DNA of 64,000 bases from a bacterium (GCA_030647205.1 JAUSJO010000003.1:16665-80664), one strand, 5' to 3'. Numbered from the stretch's first letter, positions 38,727 to 48,276 are shown. The notes: generated from the sequence alone by a model not told the origin. Translations and numbers: made by a program.

Positions 38727-39326
38727 TTAGTAATCCAGCCTTCCCTCGATAGCCCTCGATAGCGTTACCTCATCAGCATACTCTAGGTCTCCGCCGACAG
38801 GCAGGCCGCGGGCAATTCTTGTTATTTTGATATCTAACGGGTTTACGAGCTTCTGGATATATAGAGCCGTTGCCTCTCCTTCTACACTAGGGTTAGTGGC
38901 CAGAATAATTTCTTCTGTATTTCCCTCTTTGAGACGACTAACCAGTTCTCTGATAAAAAGGTCGTCCGGCCCAACACCTTCAATCGGTGATATAACCCCG
39001 CCTAGAACGTGGTAAAGGCCCTGAAACTTCCCCGTTTTCTCTATTGCAACCACATCAAGAGGTTCTTCAACAACGCAAATACTCGTTTTTTCTCTTCTTT
39101 GATCGTCACATATATGGCATGGGTCGCTTTCTGCAATATTTGAGCAAGTTGAGCAAGTCACTATATCCTTTTTTAGATCCAAAATTGCAGATCCGAACTC
39201 TCCCAAGTCTTTATCAGAACTTCTCAAAAGATAAAAAGTCAGCCTTTGGGCGGTTTTGGGACCGATCCCGGGAAGGCTTGCAAACTCATCTATAAGTTTT
39301 TGAACATTTTGGGGGATTACTCGCAT
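38727..39326 (-). CDS. recR: Recombination protein RecR
   Basis: 199 aa, full length. Helix-hairpin-helix SLPGIGPKTAQRL (~residues 17-29), zinc finger CSTCSNIAESDPCHIC (~57-72), and Toprim motif ICVVEEPLDVVAIEKTG. RecR forms a ring clamp that works with RecO (13457) in RecA loading. It lies 10 nt behind the YbaB-type gene, the conserved ybaB-recR pair; dnaX, usually in front, lies 10 kb away. Confidence 0.96.
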   Translation of the reverse strand: MRVIPQNVQKLIDEFASLPGIGPKTAQRLTFYLLRSSDKDLGEFGSAILDLKKDIVTCSTCSNIAESDPCHICDDQRREKTSICVVEEPLDVVAIEKTGKFQGLYHVLGGVISPIEGVGPDDLFIRELVSRLKEGNTEEIILATNPSVEGEATALYIQKLVNPLDIKITRIARGLPVGGDLEYADEVTLSRAIEGRLDY

Positions 39327-39336
39327 GGAATATTTC

Positions 39337-39633
39337 TTAAAATGGCATTCCGCCGCCCATACCGCCCATGACGTCTTTCATCATGCTTTGGGCAACTTTC
39401 TGAGCTTTTTCTGTCACGCTATCCATCGCGCTTTTAATATCTTTTTCTAGTTGTCTAACATCGTCAACTTCATCAGAAGTAATTTCAACCGACTGAACCT
39501 TCATTTCGCCGTTCATCTTTACCTTGATATCTCCGGATTCTGCTTCTACGATCTCACCCTTTAGTTTTTTCTGTATTTCGCGGGCTTTTTTTACAAACTC
39601 ATATTGTTCCTTGGCTTTACCAAACATGGCCAT
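39337..39633 (-). CDS. ybaB: YbaB/EbfC family DNA-binding protein
   Basis: 98 aa, normal length. Helical N-terminus (KEQYEFVKKAREIQKKLKGE), central strands (EAESGDIKVKMNGEMKVQSVEI) and a long C-terminal helix ending in a Gly/Met-rich tail (GGMGGGMPF). It forms dimers that bind and bend DNA. AACAGGAGA ribosome site upstream. Operon with recR. Confidence 0.93.
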   Translation of the reverse strand: MAMFGKAKEQYEFVKKAREIQKKLKGEIVEAESGDIKVKMNGEMKVQSVEITSDEVDDVRQLEKDIKSAMDSVTEKAQKVAQSMMKDVMGGMGGGMPF

Positions 39634-39797
39634 AACATATTCTCCTGTTAAATAGTAAACCTATTTTAGCACTCAATAAGCACAAAAAAAAGTGGATTCT
39701 ATAAAAAGTTCTAGCTGTTATAAGTGTTGGATCGTTTCACTTATTTGATTTGTGTCGTGGTCACAATTCCCACAGCTCCTGCAATTCTAAAAACCCC

Positions 39798-41333
39798 CTA
39801 CTTCTCATACAGTACTGCTTTTACGCCGTTTTCTTTATTGTCTTCGTAGATAACTCTACTTTTTGCTGTGTTTAAAAGACAATTTGAAAAGTATTTTTTA
39901 TCGCCCGTTTTTCCTATAATAAACACTCGTCCTTGAGTTCCCATGGTGATTGCTTCGTTTTCAGATACTACATATGCCCCTTGTTGATCGTAGAAAAGAG
40001 ATGATTCCCCATATCCATCAACCGGAGCAGAGATCAGACGAATCTTTTTGTCGCCAAAGTAGTACGAGCCATCGAGAAATGTATAGAGTTCTCCAGACAA
40101 AACGACATCACCTGGGCGCATTTCTTTTTTTACGGTCTCAGAAAGTGCTTTCATTTGATGACTGGTATCATCGTGCATCTGCAGATTCCCGATGATTAAA
40201 ACGACAATAACAATGCCGCCCACTATCATCCTAACCGTTTTATTTTTGATTACTGAGATTGCAATACCCCACAGAGCCAGAATGGCAACAGCTGAAAACG
40301 GGAAATATCTGTCTTGATATACCGGTGTTTTTAGTTTTGAAAGAGTGAAAACCAGTATCATTGGCAAATAGCCATACAGAAGGAATAGCGAAGTCCTCTT
40401 TCTTAGATTCTTTTTAAACAAAAGAACAAGCCCGGAGCCGATTAAAAACACAGCTAATAGCCAATACAAAATCATTCCGATTAAATCACCATAGTTGCTT
40501 CCGTCAAGGTGGGCATAAATTAGGAATTGGGTTAGATTATTTGGAATAGTTCTTTCATTGATCCACTCCGGCTTGATCCAGTAGCTTCCGCTTACTCTGG
40601 TAACTTGTTTGTATGCCACAGGGAACCATGGTAGATACAAAATTACCGGCGCAAGACCTGCTAGCCACCATTTGTAATTAAAGATTCCTACATGTTTTTT
40701 AAATGAATCTTTCCATTTGAGAGTGAAGAACCCTGGTGTTATAGCGGCCACGATAATCCATTGGACCATTATTACAAAAAATGCATAATATTGGGTGTAG
40801 ATAGCTGCGGTCATTGAGAGCGCATAAAAAATCAAGGCTCGGCTATTTTTTTCTTTGATGAATTTGACCAGGTAATATGTCCCTAGAGTTGTAAAAAATG
40901 CGACAATCCCATACATCCGAGCTTCTTGTGCAAAGCGGACCATAAACGGAGAAAGTGCTACGAGCATTGCTGCCCAAAAGGCTGATTCTTTTGAAAAGAG
41001 TTTCTCAACGATCTTATAAACAAGATAGACGATCCCAATAGAGAAAAGTACTGAAAGAGACCTGATAGCAAGTTCTGAGGTACCAAAAACGCTCACCCAT
41101 AGTTTTGCTATCAGGTAGTAGCCTGGAGGATGAACATCGCGAGCAGTTCGGGATACAATTTCAACCGGATTATAGCGCAGGAGCCACATCGTATAGCCCT
41201 CGTCGTGCCAAATGCTTGATGCTGTCATACCATATGTTCTTACAAGCATTCCAAAAAACACAGGATATATCCAAAGCTTATCTGTTGGTATCCCAAATAT
41301 TTTTTTTAGCTTTGAACTATTTGCTGTATTCAT
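39798..41333 (-). CDS. GT39-like membrane glycosyltransferase (ArnT/PMT family)
   Basis: 511 aa with about ten to twelve membrane helices and an extracytoplasmic C-terminal domain (~400-511). The first loop carries the catalytic Asp-Glu in SSIWHDEGYTMWLL and the conserved VHPPGYYLI. Enzymes of this fold transfer a sugar from a polyprenyl-phosphate donor to a lipid or protein outside the membrane. It overlaps the next gene by 17 nt; the cluster continues to 46317. Confidence 0.8.
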   Translation of the reverse strand: MNTANSSKLKKIFGIPTDKLWIYPVFFGMLVRTYGMTASSIWHDEGYTMWLLRYNPVEIVSRTARDVHPPGYYLIAKLWVSVFGTSELAIRSLSVLFSIGIVYLVYKIVEKLFSKESAFWAAMLVALSPFMVRFAQEARMYGIVAFFTTLGTYYLVKFIKEKNSRALIFYALSMTAAIYTQYYAFFVIMVQWIIVAAITPGFFTLKWKDSFKKHVGIFNYKWWLAGLAPVILYLPWFPVAYKQVTRVSGSYWIKPEWINERTIPNNLTQFLIYAHLDGSNYGDLIGMILYWLLAVFLIGSGLVLLFKKNLRKRTSLFLLYGYLPMILVFTLSKLKTPVYQDRYFPFSAVAILALWGIAISVIKNKTVRMIVGGIVIVVLIIGNLQMHDDTSHQMKALSETVKKEMRPGDVVLSGELYTFLDGSYYFGDKKIRLISAPVDGYGESSLFYDQQGAYVVSENEAITMGTQGRVFIIGKTGDKKYFSNCLLNTAKSRVIYEDNKENGVKAVLYEK

Positions 41334-42876
41334 AATATATTATTCTTTTATCCGCTTTTGATGGAACGGCGGTAAACCCTTTATCAAACCCTATCTTTTC
41401 AAGCTCTTTTATCGCGTCATCTTTCCACTCACGCTCTAAATATATTTTATAGTGTCCTTGAGGCAGTTTCAAATCTTTTATGGTGTATACCTCATATCTT
41501 TCGTAAGTCTTCCCAGTCGGATGGATCATGAAGTCGACTGTTTTTGTCCCATATTCTCCCATAAGAATAATGAGTTTAGTATCTTGCGGCTGTTTTTTGA
41601 TATCTTCGGCTACGGCGACCATGTTTTCAGCATAGGCTTCATGTGCCTCAGAGTAACTTGGGAATACTATGAAGTATTTGTAGAAACCGGCGGCTCCAGA
41701 GATAACCAAAATTAAGGCTATACCAACTGGTAGTACTTGTTTAATTTTAACTTTTTCCAAAAACCAGTTTAGGCCGATAGCGGACCACAAAAATACAACA
41801 GGGATAACTCCGACTATTCGAAGTGCATGTGGTATACCTTCTGATGTTAGAAGTTCAGGCAGCGAAAGCGCACCAACCCACATCACTAATAAGAAATATT
41901 CTATTTTTCTTATTCTAATAAGGCTTATTACTACTCCAACCCACATGAGTACGCCAATAAAAATATCAAGCATTGGCAATCCGGCGACATTATGTCGGAA
42001 GTTTTGATCGCCCTTGAAGTTGAACATTTCAGCTGTTTTAACTACGTTGTCAGCCAGCGCCTTTATAGGACTTCCACCATTTGTTTCGGAGTTAAAAATG
42101 CTTGTAGATGCGCGTCCTGCTAAATCTGCCGGAACATGGATAAAGTGGACTATCATCGGTAGCATAACTATCATAAACGTGATAGCAAGATAGATAATAT
42201 TTTTTGAATTCTTCTTTATAAATTTTTTATCTGCAACAAGGATATAGATAAGCAGTGCTATCAAAATCAAAGGAGTCATTCTAAAAGAAAGGTAGGTATA
42301 GAAACCTAGTGCAAAAGTTATACCGGTAGCAATATAATCTTTCATTTTCCCGTTTTTGTAAGCGCGGATGAAAAAGTAGAAAAGAAATACGAGCGCTAGT
42401 GGCGCCATTATCGCCCGGAAGCCATTACGCGAAAACTGAATATGCCACGCGCTGACAGCGAGTGCCGCTGCCGCAAAAAGGCCGACATTTTTGTTAAATA
42501 GTTCTTTTCCTAAAAGATAAATACCATATACAGTCGCAACGCCGATAATAGCAGGTGCGATTCTGAGTGATAAAGGCGTGAAGTTCAGGAATGTCCAGCC
42601 GGTGACTTTTCCTATCAAAACAGGAATAGCCTGCAGATAGAGAAAAAGCGCTTCTCTGGGTCCGTTTGTGTCATAAATAGCAGCGAATTTGTGTGCATCA
42701 AGCATGCTGATAACGTCGAGTCCATTTGCTGCCTCATCAGGGTGAAGTCCTGGTGGAAGGCTTGAAAGCCTGAAAAATCTAAGGAATGAAGCAATAATAA
42801 GTATAAATGCAACTAGCCAATTCTCACGAATAAATTTATTTTTGACCTTGATACCCGAAACCTTGGATTTTCCCAT
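41317..42876 (-). CDS. GT39-like membrane glycosyltransferase
   Basis: 519 aa, again ten or more membrane helices with a soluble C-terminal part. The first extracytoplasmic loop reads LPPGLHPDEAANGLD, with the catalytic acidic pair. The later REALFLY segment resembles dolichyl-phosphate-mannose-type transferases. It should use a polyprenyl-phosphate sugar made by the GT2 enzyme of the same operon. Acceptor unknown. Start overlaps the stop context of the 151-aa gene by only 1 nt of spacing. Confidence 0.8.
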   Translation of the reverse strand: MGKSKVSGIKVKNKFIRENWLVAFILIIASFLRFFRLSSLPPGLHPDEAANGLDVISMLDAHKFAAIYDTNGPREALFLYLQAIPVLIGKVTGWTFLNFTPLSLRIAPAIIGVATVYGIYLLGKELFNKNVGLFAAAALAVSAWHIQFSRNGFRAIMAPLALVFLFYFFIRAYKNGKMKDYIATGITFALGFYTYLSFRMTPLILIALLIYILVADKKFIKKNSKNIIYLAITFMIVMLPMIVHFIHVPADLAGRASTSIFNSETNGGSPIKALADNVVKTAEMFNFKGDQNFRHNVAGLPMLDIFIGVLMWVGVVISLIRIRKIEYFLLVMWVGALSLPELLTSEGIPHALRIVGVIPVVFLWSAIGLNWFLEKVKIKQVLPVGIALILVISGAAGFYKYFIVFPSYSEAHEAYAENMVAVAEDIKKQPQDTKLIILMGEYGTKTVDFMIHPTGKTYERYEVYTIKDLKLPQGHYKIYLEREWKDDAIKELEKIGFDKGFTAVPSKADKRIIYYEYSK

Positions 42877-42877
42877 A

Positions 42878-43333
42878 CTACCCTCCTATGTTACATGATT
42901 TACCTAAACTTTTTATTTTTCCTACATAAAACTCTATGTTTGTGCCCTTGTTTAAAGTAAGCTCCTCACCTTTCATTTTTTTAATGAAATCGCTTATTTT
43001 GGTATCTGGTTTTTCGTATAGTAAAACTATTTCTTCGTTTGAGCATTTAATGCTACTTAGGTCATCTCCATTAACAATGTTTACCTCTTTCTTAAAGAAA
43101 CTTTCGGCCACAGCGTTACCTTGAACTATGAAATACTTATCAAGAAATGAAGGTCGTGACTTTGAATAAGCATACATTTCTGTATATTTATCTGAGTTTT
43201 TAACAAACTGCTTTTTTATCAAGTTGTATGTTGAGTCGTTGAAGAACACCCAAAGTGAGAACAAAATAAAAACTGCCAAACAGAATTTTACGGCATTCTT
43301 AATCTTTTTATTTTTTGTTTGAGTATTTGCCAC
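42878..43333 (-). CDS. Membrane-anchored protein of the glycosylation cluster (151 aa)
   Basis: A basic start (NTQTKNKKIKNAVK) is followed by one hydrophobic helix (~14-30) and an extracytoplasmic domain of about 115 residues with no recognised family; a Cys pair (SSIKCSNEE and a near-terminal KSCNIGG) could form a disulphide. It overlaps the GT2 gene by 26 nt and precedes a GT39-like gene by 1 nt, so it belongs to the same pathway, perhaps as an accessory or acceptor. Confidence 0.6.
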   Translation of the reverse strand: MANTQTKNKKIKNAVKFCLAVFILFSLWVFFNDSTYNLIKKQFVKNSDKYTEMYAYSKSRPSFLDKYFIVQGNAVAESFFKKEVNIVNGDDLSSIKCSNEEIVLLYEKPDTKISDFIKKMKGEELTLNKGTNIEFYVGKIKSLGKSCNIGG

Positions 43334-44156
43334 TTATTTTGTACCATCTGATTTTAAATATTTCCCCAAAAGTTTTAAAGCCATCCATAAGGGTAAGGTT
43401 TGAGTCTTCAGCATCATCAATCCATGTTACTGGTACCTCAATGATTTTAAAGTCATATTTTTTTGCGATGACAAGGATTTCTGTATCAAATCCAAAACCA
43501 GGTAACGTTTGGAGTGAAAAAAGCTTTTCAGCAGTTTCTTTTGTATAAGCTTTAAACCCGCACCTGGTGTCGGCGAAGCCCTGCCCCAAAAGTACGACAA
43601 ACGCCAGGTTGCCTCCACGGGAGATTAGCTGCCGTAGGCGGCCTTGTTTTTTGACAGTAGTATTGCTTTTTGAGTGACCGTAAATGATTACTTCGAATAC
43701 TTCTTTTACTGCTCTTCCAAAAGCTCTAAATGTACTATTTGTTGCGGGTAAGGGCTTTGAAGTATATCTAGACCCCATCACTACATCATATCCTTCTTTA
43801 AAATAAGGAAGCAGCTTATCTATTTCCTTAAACGGAGTTGATGAGTCAGCATCCATAAACATTCTGATTTCCCCTTTTGCTCTTGCCATACCGGCTTTCA
43901 CAGCGGCGCCTTTTCCTGTAAAATGCGGGCTTATCTCTAGATCTTGTTCGTGTAAAACCTGAAGATGATTGATCTTGTCCTTAAAACTTTCAGCTACCTC
44001 TGCACTGTGGTCGCTGCTATCTCCGTCTACAAAAACAACCTCTGTTTTAAAATCAAACTTCTTAGAATACTCTGCTATATCGGTCATTGTTTTTTTAACC
44101 ATTTCCGCCTGGTTCTTACATGGGATAATAACTGATAAATAAATGTTTTCTGCCAC
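43308..44156 (-). CDS. GT2 family glycosyltransferase (polyprenyl-phosphate glucosyltransferase-like)
   Basis: 282 aa. GT-A fold: SVIIPCKNQAEMVKKT, VVFVDGDSSD, a DAD-type metal site in MFMDADSSTPFKE, and the conserved GFADTRCGFKAYTKE and GFGFDTEIL near the C-terminus. This is the pattern of dolichyl-phosphate beta-glucosyltransferase/ALG5-type enzymes, which make the lipid-phosphate sugar donor used by GT39-type transferases encoded around it. No C-terminal membrane helices are seen. Confidence 0.85.
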   Translation of the reverse strand: MAENIYLSVIIPCKNQAEMVKKTMTDIAEYSKKFDFKTEVVFVDGDSSDHSAEVAESFKDKINHLQVLHEQDLEISPHFTGKGAAVKAGMARAKGEIRMFMDADSSTPFKEIDKLLPYFKEGYDVVMGSRYTSKPLPATNSTFRAFGRAVKEVFEVIIYGHSKSNTTVKKQGRLRQLISRGGNLAFVVLLGQGFADTRCGFKAYTKETAEKLFSLQTLPGFGFDTEILVIAKKYDFKIIEVPVTWIDDAEDSNLTLMDGFKTFGEIFKIRWYKISGKYSNKK

Positions 44157-44158
44157 TT

Positions 44159-45667
44159 TTATTCTCCTTTTAATAAAATGATATCTTGTCCTTTAGACTC
44201 TTTAAAGCTTATGTCCTTTAACTCAGATTTTACCTTAAAAGATTCTCCGGGGGAAGTAATAATGTTTGGTTTTTCATCTTTTTGTATAGATTTTAGATCA
44301 GAAAGCAAAAAGATACTATCTTTGTTCTTTATTCTCATGACAGAGGCAAGTACGTCCTTATTATACTTAGAATTATATAGATAGACTTTATTCTTTGTTA
44401 TCTCATCTGAGGTTGGGCTGGTATTATATGTAAATTTTCTTTCCGGATATTTTGTCCAGGCGAGAAATACTTTTTGAAAGTTATAGCTCAAAGAAAGAGA
44501 GAAAAGGAATCCAATCCCCAGAACCATGATAATACGCGCAAATTTATTAAACGGGAAAGTCTTGAACCATTTGTCGATAACGTATAGCTGTATTCTAGCA
44601 GACATTATAAAAATGATGGGTGCTATGTAGATGAAGCTTCCCAAAGTGAATACACTTTTAAAAATAATAATTAGCGTTAGAATACCAAACCATGTGACAA
44701 GAAAGTAAAACTTACGGCGTTTTATCCTCATTACAATGTATATAAGGCCAAGGAGAAAAGTTACCAAAATAAACGGATCAAACACTCTGTCCGTCCCGAT
44801 ATTAAACATATACTCTTGCGGAGCAGCATAAACAATCGAGGATACAAGGTTTCTCGCGTTATCAAGCAGTACATCCGGTTTATAGGTAAAGTTAGATAAA
44901 AATTCTTTGGGGCTTGTTACAACTGAGTAGAAAAATGGCAAAGAAACTATACCCGCAGAGACTATAAAGACAGCCTTCTCTTTAATAAATGAGGTAAAGA
45001 AACTTCTGTTTTTTGAATAAAAATAGAACCCAGAAACTATAAAGACCAACACCAAAACAAAAGTTATTTCACTTGAGTAAAAACCTAAGCCCAAAAACAC
45101 TCCGGATAGAAGGAAATATTGCCACATTCTGTACCTGTAAGCTAGGGTTAGGAAATGTAAAGCAGAGAAAATAATAACAGGGTATAAAACCTCGTGTGAA
45201 ACACTCCGTGAAAGTAAAATATGAAAACTTGAGATAGAAAACAAAAAAGTTGCAATATATGCAAGCTTTCTGTTAAACCACTCCTCTGTGAATTTGAAAA
45301 ATATAAAAATTCCAAGAAGAGATAAAAGGACTGAAAGCATTCTCATATTTAGTATTGAATAACCAAACATCTTCCCCCAAAAGTTTTGGAGGAGGTAGTA
45401 AAGATTAGTACATGCATTACCCCCGATAAAGCTCATCGGACTGTCCATAGAAAGTATTCTTTTTATATTATCCAGTTCTTGTCCGCTTACACCCAAATCG
45501 CCGACTCTGTACATGCGGGCGAGGAATGCAAAAAGCAAAATAACCCAAAGATATGACCCTTTTAGGAACATATCTTTTATAGTGACCAACAAAGACCAAA
45601 AAGACTTTGCTGAAATTTCAGGGAGTTTTGGTTTTGTAATATTTAGTTTAAGAGAAGGTTTTTTCAT
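44159..45667 (-). CDS. Polytopic glycosyltransferase, GT39-like
   Basis: 502 aa, about ten to twelve membrane helices, with a short N-terminal cytoplasmic part rich in Lys and Pro and a C-terminal soluble domain (~400-502). The first loop GVSGQELDNIKRILSMD has an acidic residue in the catalytic place but is more divergent than in its two relatives. Operon with the GT2 gene (2 nt spacing) and gtrA (4 nt overlap). Probably a third transferase for the same glycan. Confidence 0.7.
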   Translation of the reverse strand: MKKPSLKLNITKPKLPEISAKSFWSLLVTIKDMFLKGSYLWVILLFAFLARMYRVGDLGVSGQELDNIKRILSMDSPMSFIGGNACTNLYYLLQNFWGKMFGYSILNMRMLSVLLSLLGIFIFFKFTEEWFNRKLAYIATFLFSISSFHILLSRSVSHEVLYPVIIFSALHFLTLAYRYRMWQYFLLSGVFLGLGFYSSEITFVLVLVFIVSGFYFYSKNRSFFTSFIKEKAVFIVSAGIVSLPFFYSVVTSPKEFLSNFTYKPDVLLDNARNLVSSIVYAAPQEYMFNIGTDRVFDPFILVTFLLGLIYIVMRIKRRKFYFLVTWFGILTLIIIFKSVFTLGSFIYIAPIIFIMSARIQLYVIDKWFKTFPFNKFARIIMVLGIGFLFSLSLSYNFQKVFLAWTKYPERKFTYNTSPTSDEITKNKVYLYNSKYNKDVLASVMRIKNKDSIFLLSDLKSIQKDEKPNIITSPGESFKVKSELKDISFKESKGQDIILLKGE

Positions 45668-46317
45668 TTTTTCTTTGGTTTCACAAAGACAACCAGTTTA
45701 TATCCAAGGAAGTTCCAAACCATAGTCAATGCGATGGCGGCGAAGCCTGCTATGTTAGCCATGATTATAGAGTTAACCCCTGAACGTTTTGCCAAAGTGA
45801 GGATCAGACTTGCAACAGAAATGTTAACGATGAATCCTCCAGCGCTGACTGCCATAAACTTAGCAAACTCCCTTTCCCCTGACTTATTCTTTGCTTTTGA
45901 TTCAAAAACCCAGTGTTTATTCCAGAAATAAGAGTTAATGACTGCCGTAATAAAAGAAATACCCTTAAAACCGATAGAAACAATGAATCCAGTACTTGTA
46001 CCTGTAGCAAAGATTAAAAGATTAAATATACCCATGTCAACAAAGGTATTTAGCCCCCCAGTTTCTCCAAATTTGATGATTTGGTAAACGCTCATTGACT
46101 TCTTCCCGATGAGCCTAGCTATAAATATCCCAACTGGACAGGCAATAAAAATGAAGATCATTATCAGTATTGTTACAAAAGATGGACTTAAATCTAGATG
46201 AAGGAAGTTTATAATTTTTTGAGATAGACCGATGTTATCGATCATTGTTTTAGATAGCACTGCGGCTAAAGCTCCGAGAAGAAGAGAGGCTTTATAATCT
46301 TTTTTTGAATCACCCAT
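45664..46317 (-). CDS. GtrA family membrane protein with an N-terminal extension
   Basis: 217 aa. The C-terminal ~130 residues form a GtrA domain with four helices (KFGETGGLNTFVDMGIFNLL, INSYFWNKHWVF, FIVNISVASLIL and MANIAGFAAIALTMVWNFLGYKLVVF). The N-terminal ~75 residues add two helices (~30-70) not found in classical GtrA. GtrA proteins are proposed to flip polyprenyl-linked glucose, matching the neighbouring GT2 and GT39 enzymes. First gene of the glycosylation operon, with AAAGGA and a promoter upstream. Confidence 0.85.
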   Translation of the reverse strand: MGDSKKDYKASLLLGALAAVLSKTMIDNIGLSQKIINFLHLDLSPSFVTILIMIFIFIACPVGIFIARLIGKKSMSVYQIIKFGETGGLNTFVDMGIFNLLIFATGTSTGFIVSIGFKGISFITAVINSYFWNKHWVFESKAKNKSGEREFAKFMAVSAGGFIVNISVASLILTLAKRSGVNSIIMANIAGFAAIALTMVWNFLGYKLVVFVKPKKK

Positions 46318-46386
46318 TTTGTTTTTCCTTTGATAACGTTCGACTGAGTTGTCGAGGCTATATTTATAAATAATAATTACATATAA

Positions 46387-46415
46387 ATTCTACCAAAAAG
46401 CTTACGTGTAAACAA
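46387..46415 (-). promoter_or_regulatory. Promoter of the glycosylation operon
   Basis: -35 TTGTTT (46410-46415), 17-bp spacer, -10 TAGAAT (46387-46392). Confidence 0.5.
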
Positions 46416-46436
46416 TGAAATTTTCTATAATAGTAA

Positions 46437-46460
46437 GGGCCCGCGGTTTCCCGCGGGCCC
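46437..46460 (-). terminator. GC-rich hairpin after the 266-aa gene
   Basis: Perfect 10-bp stem GGGCCCGCGG/CCGCGGGCCC with a 4-nt loop; only a weak T-run (TTACTATTAT) follows on the minus strand. Confidence 0.65.
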
Positions 46461-46478
46461 AGTCTCAAATATTCTTTC

Positions 46479-47279
46479 CTATGCTTTGTTAAGTTCAGAG
46501 ATGAAGTCCCTGATGATCTCGCCTACTTTGTCGGAGCTGTCTTTCCCCGGAATGACCTTGATAATGTATTCACCCTCAGTATTAGTTGCCGTTAAACTGA
46601 GGCTATCCGTGTGTATTTCCGCGCTGTAGAGAGCGACCGGTGGTTCTTTTGGAGCCGCCGATGCCCTAAAGAGCTTCTTTGTTTCCTTGTCGTAAAAAGC
46701 AATGATATCCTCAATTTCGGTGCTCAGGGTTTCTCCCGGCGCTAAAATTACGTCCATGCCTTTCTGAGTAAATGGTTTTGACAGATAGCCATTTACCGAA
46801 AAAGCCTGGCTTATTGCTGATGCAATTTGCTGTTTTTTTAGCTTGAATCTCTTGCTGGTCAAGAGTTCAAACACTTGATCCTGATAGAGCCAAAAACCCT
46901 CCCCACGATCCATAATCTGGACTAGTCCGGCAATTTTACCCTGTATACTTAAGTCTTTAAGCTGGCTGAGTATATTTTCCGGAAGCAGATCACTTATTTT
47001 GAAGTCGCGGTTTAGCACTTTCTTGACAGAAGAGAACTGTGGGATTTTAATACCCGATATTATTGCTTCATCGCCCTCCCCGCCTTTAAGTACTAGCCCC
47101 TTGACATCGTTGAGATCGTTCTCAGCGTCACCCCATGTCATATTGTATGGTTCCTGCATAAGCATATTCCTGATTTGACCGATAGTGATGTCCTCGCCAT
47201 CTGCCTTTGAGAGGTACGCCCTAATTATCAAGGCTCCTGCGTTTGCTTCTATCCTTTTAATCTGTTTCTTGGCATTCAT
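46479..47279 (-). CDS. Uncharacterised 266-aa protein
   Basis: Complete unit: promoter at 47348-47376, AGGAGG ribosome site eight bases before the ATG, hairpin terminator at 46437-46460. The protein is soluble. Its N-terminal half has helical segments with KADGEDITIGQIRNMLMQEP and a winged-helix-like ITIGQIRNML pattern; the middle (FKISDLLPENILSQLKDL) is helical; the C-terminal ~100 residues look beta-rich with a final helix (KVGEIIRDFISELNKA). No family is recognised. It resembles the next gene in arrangement but not in sequence. Confidence 0.6.
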   Translation of the reverse strand: MNAKKQIKRIEANAGALIIRAYLSKADGEDITIGQIRNMLMQEPYNMTWGDAENDLNDVKGLVLKGGEGDEAIISGIKIPQFSSVKKVLNRDFKISDLLPENILSQLKDLSIQGKIAGLVQIMDRGEGFWLYQDQVFELLTSKRFKLKKQQIASAISQAFSVNGYLSKPFTQKGMDVILAPGETLSTEIEDIIAFYDKETKKLFRASAAPKEPPVALYSAEIHTDSLSLTATNTEGEYIIKVIPGKDSSDKVGEIIRDFISELNKA

Positions 47280-47347
47280 TATTAAGACCTCCTGGTCTAT
47301 GTAGGAAAAATATTTGAGATTTAAAGAGTACTCCCCCGCGAACGTAG

Positions 47348-47376
47348 ATTATATACAATATTTTATCGTTCGTCAA
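47348..47376 (-). promoter_or_regulatory. Promoter of the 266-aa gene
   Basis: -35 TTGACG (47371-47376), 17-bp spacer, -10 TATAAT (47348-47353). Confidence 0.7.
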
Positions 47377-47445
47377 GGGTGAAATCTCTATTTTGTGGCA
47401 GAGCTTTTACTCAAAAGGCGTATGAGTAAACAATAAAATTTTTCC

Positions 47446-47480
47446 TTAAAAAAAGAGGACCCGCGATCTTCCGCGGGTCC
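47446..47480 (-). terminator. Terminator of the 202-aa gene
   Basis: GGACCCGCG/CGCGGGTCC stem (47457-47480), then TCTTTTTTT on the minus strand. Confidence 0.85.
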
Positions 47481-47511
47481 ACATTTTATATTCTTCACTC
47501 CTGGAACGTCT

Positions 47512-48120
47512 TTACTCGGCTGCCTCTCTCTTGATAGTATATCCGGGGATTTCTGTAGGCTCTACCGTAGTGATATCGTTAGCTTTCCATGTAACACGAC
47601 CAAAATCACAAGTGATCAACCCTTCTTTCTTCGCTTTCACAAACAGTTCATCAATTTCTAGGCTTCTAAGCCCCTTATTTTTGAGAGAGCGCCGGCAATA
47701 CATATACTGCATTGTATTGTTCCTCTGGACTGTAAGTATCTGCTCCAGGACTTCCATACCATCCGGGACAGGTACTTCTCCCTCAAATAAAGGCCGAGTC
47801 ACACTTACTCTACGTGAAGCGGTAACTGAATGCTTAAGCTTGTGTTCGTCATATCCATATTTCTGGATGATATCCTCGTTAAGGTTCCAGAATCTGTCAG
47901 AGAACGACACCTGGTGTGTCTTGACAGCAAGTATAAGTGCATGGACTGCCTCGGCTTCTTTAAGGCCATATTTTGACATCAACAAGTATTTGATTTTTTG
48001 GGTTAGAGCGTTGTTGACACCCAAATATCTCAAGGCACTTATTGCTTTACCAACAAGCTCCTTCTCATAACTATCAACATAAATGACCCCTATCCCGCAT
48101 ACAGCATCAAAACCGGCCAT
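47512..48120 (-). CDS. Uncharacterised 202-aa protein
   Basis: ATG with GAAGGGA about ten bases upstream; own promoter (48200-48228) and terminator. The protein is soluble and mostly helical. The region ~35-100 alternates helices with basic and aromatic residues (NALTQKIKYLLMSKYG, VSFSDRFWNLNEDIIQKYGYDE); ~125-160 has a run RRSLKNKGLRSLEIDELFVKA that could be a small winged helix. No family is recognised. Confidence 0.6.
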   Translation of the reverse strand: MAGFDAVCGIGVIYVDSYEKELVGKAISALRYLGVNNALTQKIKYLLMSKYGLKEAEAVHALILAVKTHQVSFSDRFWNLNEDIIQKYGYDEHKLKHSVTASRRVSVTRPLFEGEVPVPDGMEVLEQILTVQRNNTMQYMYCRRSLKNKGLRSLEIDELFVKAKKEGLITCDFGRVTWKANDITTVEPTEIPGYTIKREAAE

Positions 48121-48199
48121 ACTATCACATTCCCTTCATCTTAGTAGGTTTGAAGAATAATCAAATTTTTATAAAGGAACGCCTCAAAAATCAGAGGTA

Positions 48200-48228
48200 A
48201 TAATACCACGTATTAGTTAATTATTCAA
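48200..48228 (-). promoter_or_regulatory. Promoter of the 202-aa gene
   Basis: -35 TTGAAT (48223-48228), 17-bp spacer, -10 TATTAT (48200-48205). Confidence 0.6.
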
Positions 48229-48276
48229 CAAAATTATAAAACGGTAAAGGTCTGAGGCAACTTGCCAGTAGGATTC

